Source: Hydrogenophaga sp. SL48 (GTDB lineage: Bacteria; Pseudomonadota; Gammaproteobacteria; Burkholderiales; Burkholderiaceae_C). From it: a stretch of DNA of 64,000 nucleotides. The translations under genes and the position numbers were made by a program. The stretch lies in the NCBI RefSeq assembly GCF_021729865.1, contig NZ_CP063400.1:2108001-2172000 (forward strand), given 5' to 3'. The notes beneath the pieces are model-generated. The model was not told where the DNA came from. It searched no databases and saw nothing but the letters and a program-made list of their open reading frames with translations. Positions 53,671 through 63,083 of this stretch are shown in pieces; position 1 is the stretch's first letter; each line of letters starts with the position of its first letter.

Positions 53671-55782
53671 TCAGGACATCTTCAGGCTGGGATAGCGCAC
53701 ATGCTCCACCAGCTCCTGGACCTTGCGACTGGGCGCTGGTGTCACCATGCTGACCAGGATGATCACCAGGAAGCCCAGCGGCACGCCAAACACACCCGCA
53801 GAAATCGGCAGGATGCCGAACCACAGCTCAATCGGTGAGGTGACACCGAAGATCCCGCGCAGCCAAGGCTGGGTGGTCACCATGTAATAGAAGGTGATGC
53901 CCAGGCCTGCGACCATGCCCAGCGACGCGGCAATGCCTGTCGCCCGCTTCCAGAAGATGCCAAGCACCAGCGCCGGGAAGAAGGCTGCGGCGGCGAACGA
54001 GAACGCCGCCGACACCAGGAACAGGATGTCCGCCGGTTTCTGCGCCGCCACATAGGCAGCCATCAATGCCACGACCAGCAGCAGCATTTTGGAGATGGTC
54101 ACTCGGCGCGCCGTGGAGGCGTTGGGGTCGATCATCTTGTAGTACAGGTCGTGAGACAGCGCGTTGGCGATCGTCAGCAGCAGCCCGTCGGCGGTGGACA
54201 GCGCAGCGGCCAGACCGCCAGCGGCCACCAGACCCGAGATCACGTACGGCAGGCCACCGATTTCGGCCGTGGCCAGCACGATGATGTCGCCACCAATGGA
54301 CATTTCGTTCAACTGGAGGATGTTGTCCTTGTTGACGTCCACCACCGACAGCAGGCTCGGATCGACCTTGTTCCACGCGGCCACCCACTGTGGCAACTGG
54401 TCGAATGGCGTGCCGATCAACACATGGAACACCTCGTATTTCACCAGCACCGCCAGAGCGGGTGCCGTGAAGTACAGCAGGAAGATGAAGAACAGCGACC
54501 AGGTCACCGACTGGCGAGCCTCTTTCACGCTGGGCACCGTGTAGTAGCGCATCAGGATGTGCGGCAGCGCGGCCGTGCCGATCATCAGGCAGAAGATCAG
54601 CGCCAGGAAGTTCAGACGCGACTCGTTATAGGTCTTCTGCGCCTTTTCGTCACCGTTCGGATCGCCTGTGAACTGATCCGCGTGAGCCGGCATGCCGTTG
54701 AGCGGCTTGGCCTTGGTCTCAGCTGCGGTCTTGGCGGCCGACCAGGCTTTCTTGGCGGCGGCCTCGTCCTTGGGAACGGCTGCCAGCGCTTTCTCTGCCG
54801 CGGCCACGTCGGCCGATGGTGCATTGGCCGCACGCAATTCGGCCAGCTTGGCTTCGGCCGCGGCCTTGTCGGCGGCCAGCGCCACGGTCGGGTCCTTCAG
54901 CTTCGCATCCAGATCGGCGGCGCGCTTCTTGTAGATTTCGCGCACCTCCAGCTCTTTGGGATCGTTGGCCAGCAGCTTCTCCTTGGCCGTGACCTTCTCC
55001 AGCTGGTAGCCGTAGATTGCCTGCGGCACGGGCACGCTGGTCTGTTTCACCGACAGCCAGACCACCGGAATCATGTAGGCCACGATCAGGATGATGTATT
55101 GCGCCACCTGCGTCCAGGTCACCGCCCGCATGCCGCCCAGAAAGGAGCACACCAGAATGCCACCCAGCCCCAGAAAAATGCCCAACTCGAACGCCACACC
55201 GGTCAAGCGCGAAGTGATCAGGCCCACGCCATAGATCTGCGCGACCACGTAGGTGAACGAGCACAGGATGGCCGCGACGATGCCGATGAAGCGCGGCAGG
55301 TTGCCTCCATAGCGTTCACCCAGGAAGTCGGGGATGGTGAACTGGCCGAACTTGCGCAGGTAGGGCGCCAGGAACAGCGCCACCAGGCAGTAGCCACCGG
55401 TCCAGCCCATGATGAAGGCCAGGCCGCTGTAGCCCGTCAGGTAGAGGGTACCGGCCATGCCGATGAAGGACGCCGCCGACATCCAGTCCGCCCCCGTGGC
55501 CATACCGTTGTACATGGCGGGCACTCGGCGCCCTGCCACGTAGTACTCCGCCGCGTCGGTGGTCCGGCTCATGATGCCGATGCCGGCATACAGGCCGATG
55601 GTGGCCAGGAGGAAGATGAAGCCGATCCACTCGCGTGAGAGGCCGAGTTGCTCCAGGATGGCCAGGGTCACCACGAAGACGAAAAAGCCCCCCGTGTACC
55701 ACTTGTAGACCTTGTTGAGCTGCTGCTTGAAGGCCTTGTTGGACCCGCCGCCAGCGCCCGCTGTTTCGAACATGCCTGCCAT
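53671..55782 (-). CDS. actP: Sodium:solute symporter, ActP/VC_2705-like
   Basis: Protein of 703 residues of the SSS family with about 13 membrane segments (TTDAAEYYVAGRRVPAMYNGMATGADWMSAASFIG near the N terminus, GLAAALSTADGLLLTIANALSHDLY further on). It probably takes up acetate or another short carboxylate. An insertion of roughly 130 residues (about 250-385), rich in Ala, Lys and Glu and predicted as coiled coil, interrupts the membrane core. ATG 55782 has GAGGAG seven bases upstream. It follows the DUF4212 partner gene. Confidence 0.9.
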   Translation of the reverse strand: MAGMFETAGAGGGSNKAFKQQLNKVYKWYTGGFFVFVVTLAILEQLGLSREWIGFIFLLATIGLYAGIGIMSRTTDAAEYYVAGRRVPAMYNGMATGADWMSAASFIGMAGTLYLTGYSGLAFIMGWTGGYCLVALFLAPYLRKFGQFTIPDFLGERYGGNLPRFIGIVAAILCSFTYVVAQIYGVGLITSRLTGVAFELGIFLGLGGILVCSFLGGMRAVTWTQVAQYIILIVAYMIPVVWLSVKQTSVPVPQAIYGYQLEKVTAKEKLLANDPKELEVREIYKKRAADLDAKLKDPTVALAADKAAAEAKLAELRAANAPSADVAAAEKALAAVPKDEAAAKKAWSAAKTAAETKAKPLNGMPAHADQFTGDPNGDEKAQKTYNESRLNFLALIFCLMIGTAALPHILMRYYTVPSVKEARQSVTWSLFFIFLLYFTAPALAVLVKYEVFHVLIGTPFDQLPQWVAAWNKVDPSLLSVVDVNKDNILQLNEMSIGGDIIVLATAEIGGLPYVISGLVAAGGLAAALSTADGLLLTIANALSHDLYYKMIDPNASTARRVTISKMLLLVVALMAAYVAAQKPADILFLVSAAFSFAAAAFFPALVLGIFWKRATGIAASLGMVAGLGITFYYMVTTQPWLRGIFGVTSPIELWFGILPISAGVFGVPLGFLVIILVSMVTPAPSRKVQELVEHVRYPSLKMS

Positions 55783-55786
55783 GGTG

Positions 55787-56047
55787 TTACTCCTCGGTCT
55801 CTTCGACACCGTGTTCGATGTCGAGTTTGTTCATGTACCAAGCGTAGTACCCGATGATCAGGCAATACACCACCAGCGACCCTTGGGCCCCCATCCAGAA
55901 GCTGAAAGGCCAACCGAAAAAGTTGAAACTGAGGTCTCTCGCGAAAAAGCTCACAACAAAGGTCACCACGAACCAGATTGCAAGCAATACGGCGGTGATG
56001 TTGAGGTTTTTCCGCCAATACCGGCGGTGGTTATCTGTCAATTCCAT
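55787..56047 (-). CDS. DUF4212 symporter small subunit
   Basis: Protein of 86 residues with two membrane helices (ITAVLLAIWFVVTFVVSFFA and LVVYCLIIGYYAWYMNKLD). N-terminal RRYWRKNLN is typical of the small subunit that always accompanies this SSS subfamily. It precedes the symporter gene by 4 bp, so the two are coupled and are expected to form one transporter. Confidence 0.9.
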   Translation of the reverse strand: MELTDNHRRYWRKNLNITAVLLAIWFVVTFVVSFFARDLSFNFFGWPFSFWMGAQGSLVVYCLIIGYYAWYMNKLDIEHGVEETEE

Positions 56048-56222
56048 CTGATCGACTCCATCAATGACGCCCTTTCGGGCAGATCGCGAACACCACCCGT
56101 CTCCTCAGGTGGTCTGCAGACGGTCCGCGTTGTTCGGCGACCAGCCTGTGACTGGCCACCACTTCTGGGGCGCCACAGCGCGAATGCGAGGTACTCCATC
56201 CGGCCAGAGCCGGGTGGAGCGG

Positions 56223-56798
56223 TCAGGTCAGGGCGGCGCCCAGTCCTGTCTCGCGCTCAAGTTGTGCCGCCACCTTCGGCTCGAACTTTCGGAGGTGGCG
56301 AATGATCTTCGCCGCCTCGTCGGGCTCTTGCCGATCCACATGAACCCGGGCCAGCTGGTACCAGCCGTAGGGACTCATGGGTTGCAGTTCGGTGTTCTTG
56401 CGCAGCGCCACGATGGCTTCGTCGAAGTGACGCTGACGGATCAGACTGAGGCCCAACCCATACCAGGCGCGGTCCAGATCGGGTTCGATCTCGGTGGCGC
56501 GGCGAAACGCGGCCTCGGCCTGTTCGAGGCGGCCTTCTTCTTCGCACAGATAACCCAGGTTGTACCAACCCGAAGCCTGGGCCGGCTGGGCCTTCACCAG
56601 CTGCTCCAGGGTCAGGATGGCCGCTGGCTTGTCGCCCAGGTTGGTCAGCAACTGGGCCCTGGTCGCGAGGGCATAGGGCTCCAGCGGTTGATCGGCCAGC
56701 AACTGATCGACACGGGCCAGGGCCTGGCGCTGCTGCCCGGCCAACAGCAGCAAGCGCACCTGCCAGCGCACGAACCAGGCGTCGATGGACGTGATCAT
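56223..56798 (-). CDS. TPR-repeat protein
   Basis: Protein of 191 residues with three to four tetratricopeptide repeats (GWYNLGYLCEEEGRLEQAEAAFRRATEIEPD, AWYGLGLSLIRQRHFDEAIVALRKNTELQP, GWYQLARVHVDRQEPDEAAKIIRHL). The start ATG 56798 overlaps the stop of the small membrane protein as ATGA, and the N-terminal helix is hydrophobic. It probably works with that membrane protein as a scaffold. This pair is also seen near acetate-transport genes, from memory; the role is unknown. Confidence 0.82.
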   Translation of the reverse strand: MITSIDAWFVRWQVRLLLLAGQQRQALARVDQLLADQPLEPYALATRAQLLTNLGDKPAAILTLEQLVKAQPAQASGWYNLGYLCEEEGRLEQAEAAFRRATEIEPDLDRAWYGLGLSLIRQRHFDEAIVALRKNTELQPMSPYGWYQLARVHVDRQEPDEAAKIIRHLRKFEPKVAAQLERETGLGAALT

Positions 56799-57118
56799 TG
56801 ACACAGTTGCACCCCGATCTTCAGGCAATGGGATATCTTGGCTGCGGTCGCCAGGATCCAGACGAAACCCAGAATCAAAAACGCCACCAGAGGATGGTGG
56901 CGTTCGAGCACAAAGCGCGGCGAGACCCAACGGGCCAGCACGACGAAGGGCCTGCCGATCTGCTGCAGGAGTTGATAGAACAGGTTTTTGTCCTTCTTCT
57001 GTCCCGCCAGCAAGCCCAGCACCCACTGTCCAAACAGCGCCAGCAGGGCGATTTCGGCAATCAATTTGACGGAGGCAATGAGTGTCAACATGTAAGGTTT
57101 GGGTAAACGTGCGCCCAT
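56795..57118 (-). CDS. Small membrane protein of unknown function
   Basis: Protein of 107 residues from ATG 57118, which has GAGGG seven bases upstream (ATG 57091 has none). Two hydrophobic segments are seen (LIASVKLIAEIALLALFGQWVLGLLAG and HPLVAFLILGFVWILATAA). Between them is an amphipathic KDKNLFYQLLQQIGRPFVVLARWVSP region. It overlaps the TPR gene. I do not recognise the family with confidence. Confidence 0.72.
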   Translation of the reverse strand: MGARLPKPYMLTLIASVKLIAEIALLALFGQWVLGLLAGQKKDKNLFYQLLQQIGRPFVVLARWVSPRFVLERHHPLVAFLILGFVWILATAAKISHCLKIGVQLCQ

Positions 57119-57264
57119 TCTTGGCCCTCGACTTACCGAACACTTACAGATCAACCCAATGCCCGCCACCCCTAGGTCAAACACCGAGAGGGTTTACCCG
57201 CAAAGGCTGCCGCCCCCGGGGTGTAGCATCAAAAACACCTCACTCCAACTGGCCCGGTTCATCC

Positions 57265-59130
57265 ATGAACGAAGACGCAGGCAATGCCCGCTCATTGCAC
57301 GAAGCCCTCTCCCGTCACCGCATCCTCGGGCTGCTGCCGGCCGGTATCCAGGACGCCCTGGCGCGTGCACTGCCCGAGTTGAGCGCGGCCGCAGGTGAGC
57401 TCATCGCCGACGGCGACCGGCTCAAGACCCATCTTTACTGGTTGATCGAAGGCACCGTTCAGCTGCAAAACCCCGATGGCGAGGCCGTGCTGAGTCTTCG
57501 GCCGGGAGAACTGTTTGGCCTGGCACAGGGCGAGTCCCTCTTGGTCAGCGCCGCCCAGGCGGAAACGGCCTGCCGCTACACCCGGCTCGACGCCCTGACC
57601 GCTGAAGCCCTGCGCAAGGAAGTGCCGGCGCTGGCCTACTTTCTGGCCAGCCCCGATCTGAGCGCTCACACGTCCAGCCTGCCAGCGACCCGCCGTGATG
57701 CGAACGGCGACCCGGCGCTCAACCTCATGACCACGCCCGTGAGCGCGCTGATCAAACGACCGCCTGTCACACTCTCCCCACACACCAGCATCCGCGACGC
57801 CGCGCAGGTGATGAGCGAGCAGCGCGTGTCTTCGGTGCTGATCGTGGAGCAAGACCTGCTGTTTGGCCTGATCACCGACCGCGACCTGCGCAACCGGGTG
57901 ATTGCCATGGGGATGGACACCGCGCGACCGATTGCGGACATCGCCACGCTGGCGCCGATGAGCGTCGATGTGAAGAACCCGGCCTTCGACGCGCTGCTGC
58001 TCATGGCACGCCACAACATCCACCACGTGCCGGTGCTGAACGGCCAGCGCATCGCCGGCATGATCACCGCCACCGACCTGACCGAACAACACAGCACTTC
58101 GGCGGTCTATCTGGCAGGTGATGTCTACAAACAGACCACGGTCGAAGGCCTGCAGACCGTCGCGGCCAAGGTCAAGCGCCTGCAACAAGGCCTCGCCGCC
58201 GCCGAAGCCTCGGCCTACAACACCGGCCACATCGTCACCGCCATCACCGACGCCATCACCACGCGCTTGCTGCAACTGGGCGAGGCACAACTGGGCCCGG
58301 CACCGGTGGACTACGTCTGGGTGGCCGCCGGCTCCCAGGCGCGCAACGAGCAAACCGCCAGGTCCGACCAGGACAACTGCCTGGTGCTGGACGACGCCTA
58401 CGACGAGGCGCAGCACGGCGCGTACTTCAAGGCCCTGGCGCGCTTCGTGTGCGACGGCCTGGACGCCTGCGGCTACGTGTACTGCCCTGGCGAGATGATG
58501 GCCCTGACCGACCAGTGGCGCCAACCGCGCCGGCGCTGGCTGACCTCCTTCACCGAATGGACCAGCCAGCCCGACCCGACCGCGCTTATGCTGACCTGCG
58601 TGTTCTTCGACATGCGTGCGGTCCACGGCAACGTCGGGCTGCTGGATGGTCTGCGGCGCAGCGTGTTACAGCAAACCCGGGGCAACACGATTTTCCTGGC
58701 GCACATGGTCGGCAACGCCCTGCTCCGCCAACCGCCGCTGGGCATGTTCAAAGGCATCTCCACCATCCGAAGCGGCGAGCACAAAGGCACCATCGATCTC
58801 AAGCACCACGGCGTGGTGCCCATCGTGGACCTGGCCCGGGTATACGCACTGGCCCTGGGCGACAACGAGATCAACACCCACGACCGGCTGACCGCTGCGG
58901 CCGCCAGCGGCGGGCTCAACGAGAAGAACGCCCGGGACCTGCAGGACGCGCTGGAGTTTCTGGCCTTCCTGCGTATCCAGCACCAGGCGCGCCAGATGGC
59001 GGCCGGTCAACCACCCGACAACCACATCAACCCGGACGACCTGTCCAACTTCGAGCGCCACCAGCTCAAAGACGCGTTCGTGGTGGTGCAGACGATGCAA
59101 AGCGTGATGGGCCAGCGGTATCGGATGTGA
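57265..59130 (+). CDS. cNMP-binding/CBS/DUF294 nucleotidyltransferase-like protein
   Basis: Protein of 621 residues. Order: cyclic-nucleotide-binding-like domain (20-135; LIEGTVQLQNPDGEAVLSLRPGELFG), two CBS domains (155-285; TSIRDAAQVMSEQRVSSVLIVEQD), DUF294 nucleotidyltransferase domain with GSQARNEQTARSDQDNCLVLDD, and the DUF294 C-terminal domain. The GSxxR...DxD pattern suggests GlnD-like transferase chemistry; the target is unknown. Genes of this form stand beside a DnaQ-like exonuclease and ActP genes in other bacteria. Here an IS110 element lies after its stop. Confidence 0.88.
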   Translation: MNEDAGNARSLHEALSRHRILGLLPAGIQDALARALPELSAAAGELIADGDRLKTHLYWLIEGTVQLQNPDGEAVLSLRPGELFGLAQGESLLVSAAQAETACRYTRLDALTAEALRKEVPALAYFLASPDLSAHTSSLPATRRDANGDPALNLMTTPVSALIKRPPVTLSPHTSIRDAAQVMSEQRVSSVLIVEQDLLFGLITDRDLRNRVIAMGMDTARPIADIATLAPMSVDVKNPAFDALLLMARHNIHHVPVLNGQRIAGMITATDLTEQHSTSAVYLAGDVYKQTTVEGLQTVAAKVKRLQQGLAAAEASAYNTGHIVTAITDAITTRLLQLGEAQLGPAPVDYVWVAAGSQARNEQTARSDQDNCLVLDDAYDEAQHGAYFKALARFVCDGLDACGYVYCPGEMMALTDQWRQPRRRWLTSFTEWTSQPDPTALMLTCVFFDMRAVHGNVGLLDGLRRSVLQQTRGNTIFLAHMVGNALLRQPPLGMFKGISTIRSGEHKGTIDLKHHGVVPIVDLARVYALALGDNEINTHDRLTAAAASGGLNEKNARDLQDALEFLAFLRIQHQARQMAAGQPPDNHINPDDLSNFERHQLKDAFVVVQTMQSVMGQRYRM

Positions 59131-59140
59131 GGAGGTAAAC

Positions 59141-59169
59141 CACCCCCGCCGCGCTTCGCGCGACCCCCT
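59141..59169 (+). repeat. Left half of a palindromic repeat split by the IS110 element
   Basis: CACCCCCGCCGCGCTTCGCGCGACCCCCT is the first half of the repeat family seen at 19681 and 60440. It stops at the CT core where the insertion element begins; the second half resumes at 60339. It lies 10 bases after the DUF294 gene stop. Confidence 0.7.
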
Positions 59170-59199
59170 TGTATGTTTCGTTCTGTGTTTATTGAAGAG

Positions 59200-60323
<1,124 letters not shown>

Positions 60324-60338
60324 CTTTGAACACAGTTG

Positions 60339-60400
60339 CTCAAGGGGGCGATGCGAGTGGCCCGGCAAAGCCGGTTCCACCGCATCCTGGCTGGGGCCGC
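60339..60400 (+). repeat. Right half of the palindromic repeat split by IS110
   Basis: CTCAAGGGGGCGATGCGAGTGGCCCGGCAAAGCCGGTTCCACCGCATCC continues the repeat broken at 59169. Its second hairpin GGCCCGGCAAAGCCGGTTCC matches the copies at 19740 and 60440-60517. Confidence 0.7.
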
Positions 60401-60439
60401 GCGCCGGAGATGTCGTAGGTTGAGCGAGGGGGCGCCCAT

Positions 60440-60517
60440 CCCAGGGCACCGCGGAACCGGCTTTGCCGGGCCGCCAGTACCGCCCCCTGGGGGGTGACGC
60501 GAAGCGGCGCGGGGGGT
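60440..60517 (-). repeat. GC-rich palindromic repeat, inverted copy
   Basis: Read on the minus strand, this copy has GACCCCCCGCGCCGCTTCGCGTC, then CACCCCCCAGGGGGCG and GGCGGCCCGGCAAAGCCGGTTCC, the same order as the other copies. It is inverted relative to the IS-split copy, so the two could form a large cruciform. Its edge touches the stop codon of the downstream exonuclease gene. Confidence 0.7.
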
Positions 60518-62712
60518 CAATACTTTATTCTGGCGTAGTACGTTTTCTGCGCCGCTTCGCGCGCCTGTCCCAGCGTGTGGATGCCTTTTTCGGCCAGCAG
60601 CGGGATCAGTTTCAGGAACACCTCGGCCGTGACCATGGCGTCGCCCAAGGCCGTGTGGCGGCCGACGATGGTCACGTTGAAGCGCTCGGCGATGGCCTCC
60701 AGCCGGTGCGAGTCCTGGTTCGGGTGGATCACGGCCGACAGCAGCAAGGTGTCCAGCACCGGGTGGTCAAAAACCACCCCCGCCTGCGACTCCTTGAGTT
60801 GCAGGAAGCGCATGTCGAACGCCGCGTTGTGGGCCACCAGCACCGTGTCCTGCGCGAATGCATGAAAGGCCGGCAGCACCTGGTCGATGGTGGGTTGGCC
60901 CATCACCATGTCGGGCCGTATGCCGTGGATCGGTATCGACGCGGCGGGAATCAGGCGCTGCGGATTCACCAACTGCTCGAAACACTCCTGGCGCAGCAGC
61001 TTGTGGTTGACGATGCGCGCCGCGCCGATCTGGATGATCTCGTCGCCCTGCCCCGGGTTCAGCCCGGTCGTTTCGGTGTCGAACACGGTGTAGACCAGAT
61101 CGGTGAGCGGGCGGTCGTCCAGCGTGCGCGTTTGTTCGGTGGTCTTGAAAAGGTCGAAATCGTAGTACTCGGGCCGGCTGTCGTTCTTCGACAGCGGCGT
61201 GGCATCCACCGGCTCCTGCGGATTGGCCAGCGGCAGCAGGAAGCGGAAAAAGGCCTGGTGGCGCTGGCGCTCGCGCTCGAACCAGAAGGCCCCGTTGTGG
61301 CGCTCGACCACGTCGCGCACCGTCAGGCGCACCGTCTCGCTGCCGACCTTCATCGGGTCCATTTCCCAGCTCATCACGGTCTCCGTGCTCATCGCCTGGC
61401 CGCTCCAGATCAGGTCCAGCCAGGCCTTGCCCGGGCTGCCCACGGCCGGCTGCAAACGCAACTGGACAAAGCGCACCTCGAACTCGTCGGCCAGGCGACC
61501 CGTGAGAGACACCAGGGCCTGCAGCAGCGAGAAGCTCTCGACCTTGAGCCACAGCGCCCCGTCCAGCTCCGCGGCAGAGGCAGGCAGTGTGGTGACGGTT
61601 TCGATCCGCTTCTGCGCCGCGGTCACGAGGTCGGTGCCCAGCATGTCTTCCAGCGGCCAGCGCGTTTTCAGGCTGTCGGTCGAACCCGCTTCGAGCGCGC
61701 CGATGCGACGGCTCAGGGCCGTGGTCTCGTCCCGGATCACGCCCAGGAAGCGCTCGCGCATGGGGGCGTCGAGATCGGGGTAGTCGAGCATGTCCAGCGC
61801 CGCCTGCATGCTGGCCAGCGCCGCGCGGCTGCGCTCGGTGAGCGTGTGCAGCACCTGGTCTTTGGCGGACTCGGCCTCGAAGTCGCGCGTGATGTTGTCG
61901 AGCATGAGCACAAAGCCGGTCAGGTCGAGCGAAGGCTCGTCAGAACCGGCCACCGGCGGAGGGCGCACCGGCGCCATCTGCACCCGCAGCAGCTGCCCCG
62001 CCGGTGTGGTGGTGACGAACTGCGCCGACGGCTGGCCGGCTCCGCGCAGCATGCGTTGCTGGATGTTCTCCAGCGCATGCGTCACCAGCTTGCGGTCGAA
62101 CACGCTGTAGATCGAGCGTCCCAGCCCCATCAGTTCGGCCCCACCGGCCACGCCCGGTGCCTGCGACAAAGCGCGGAACTGCAAGCGGGCGCGCTGGTTG
62201 TAGAGAATGATGCGTCCGTCCAGGTTGCACACCACCACGCTCTGCGTGAGCTCGGCCATGAGCGCAGCGAGCCGGCTTCGTTCCTGCTCGATGTCCCGTG
62301 CCGCGATCTGCACCTTGGCGTCCATCTCGGTTCGCAACTCTTCGCGCTGGGCCACCAACTGGTTGAACAGCCCCGCAAGCACCTTGGTTTCCAGGTTGCC
62401 TTTGGGCGGCAGCTCGCGCACCACGTCGGTCCGCAGCAACACCTGTGCCTCTTCAGCCAACTGCACCGAAGGCGTGATCCAGTGATCGAACCAGCGCTTG
62501 AGACCATAGGCAATGGCCGCCATGCCGGCGGCCCAGGTGAGAACGACCAGCATCAGTCGGTCGCCCAGCAGCCCCCACACGGTCTGGCGTGCATCGTCCT
62601 CCAGGGTCAAGCCCAGCAAGCCGATCGTGAGCATCAGCCAGACCATGGACATCAGGGCCGCCGCCCCCAGCAGCCACCAGAGGCGGCGATCGGTGGTCTT
62701 CTGTCCTGCCAT
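60517..62712 (-). CDS. Membrane sensor-like / DnaQ-type 3'-5' exonuclease fusion
   Basis: Protein of 731 residues. Residues 10-75 hold two membrane helices (LWWLLGAAALMSMVWLMLTIGLLGL, LMLVVLTWAAGMAAIAYGLK). Then follow a HAMP-like linker and a PAS domain (MAELTQSVVVCNLDGRIILYNQRARLQF). A degenerate histidine-kinase-like region comes next, without a clear H-box. The C-terminal 180 residues are a DEDDh exonuclease (VFDTETTGLNPGQGDEIIQIG, VAHNAAFDMRFL, HTALGDAMVTAEVF), all acidic residues present. It starts 2 bp after the receiver gene. Its substrate is unknown. Confidence 0.85.
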   Translation of the reverse strand: MAGQKTTDRRLWWLLGAAALMSMVWLMLTIGLLGLTLEDDARQTVWGLLGDRLMLVVLTWAAGMAAIAYGLKRWFDHWITPSVQLAEEAQVLLRTDVVRELPPKGNLETKVLAGLFNQLVAQREELRTEMDAKVQIAARDIEQERSRLAALMAELTQSVVVCNLDGRIILYNQRARLQFRALSQAPGVAGGAELMGLGRSIYSVFDRKLVTHALENIQQRMLRGAGQPSAQFVTTTPAGQLLRVQMAPVRPPPVAGSDEPSLDLTGFVLMLDNITRDFEAESAKDQVLHTLTERSRAALASMQAALDMLDYPDLDAPMRERFLGVIRDETTALSRRIGALEAGSTDSLKTRWPLEDMLGTDLVTAAQKRIETVTTLPASAAELDGALWLKVESFSLLQALVSLTGRLADEFEVRFVQLRLQPAVGSPGKAWLDLIWSGQAMSTETVMSWEMDPMKVGSETVRLTVRDVVERHNGAFWFERERQRHQAFFRFLLPLANPQEPVDATPLSKNDSRPEYYDFDLFKTTEQTRTLDDRPLTDLVYTVFDTETTGLNPGQGDEIIQIGAARIVNHKLLRQECFEQLVNPQRLIPAASIPIHGIRPDMVMGQPTIDQVLPAFHAFAQDTVLVAHNAAFDMRFLQLKESQAGVVFDHPVLDTLLLSAVIHPNQDSHRLEAIAERFNVTIVGRHTALGDAMVTAEVFLKLIPLLAEKGIHTLGQAREAAQKTYYARIKY

Positions 62713-62714
62713 GA

Positions 62715-63083
62715 TCAGGCTTCCAGCAGTTCGCGCACCTTCTGCACCAGCTCTTTGGTGGAGAAGGGTTTGGTCATGTAGGCGTTGGCGCCCAGCGCCA
62801 GGCCCTTGGCCACGTCGGTGTCGCGTCCCTTGGCGGTGAGCATGACGATCAGGGTATCGCGCACCAGGTCGTTCGAACGCACCTCATAACAGACGTCAAA
62901 ACCGGTCTTGATCGGCATCATCACATCCAGCAGCACCAGCGAAGGGCGCTCGCGCACGATGGCGTCCACGGCCTCCTGTCCGTCACGCGCCAGCACCACC
63001 TCGTAGCCCTCACGCTTCATCAGAAACTCCAGCGAGATCAGGATGTTGGGCTCGTCGTCTGCGATCAGGATTTTGGTGCTCAT
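62715..63083 (-). CDS. Single-domain response regulator
   Basis: Receiver domain protein of 122 residues (ILIADDEPNILISLEFLMKREGYEVVLA, phosphoacceptor Asp in LVLLDVMMP, LTAKG and KPFSTKEL). There is no output domain, so it may act by protein contact or pass phosphate on. ATG 63083 overlaps the histidine-kinase stop as ATGA; a longer frame to 63188 overlaps the kinase and is not used. Confidence 0.93.
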   Translation of the reverse strand: MSTKILIADDEPNILISLEFLMKREGYEVVLARDGQEAVDAIVRERPSLVLLDVMMPIKTGFDVCYEVRSNDLVRDTLIVMLTAKGRDTDVAKGLALGANAYMTKPFSTKELVQKVRELLEA

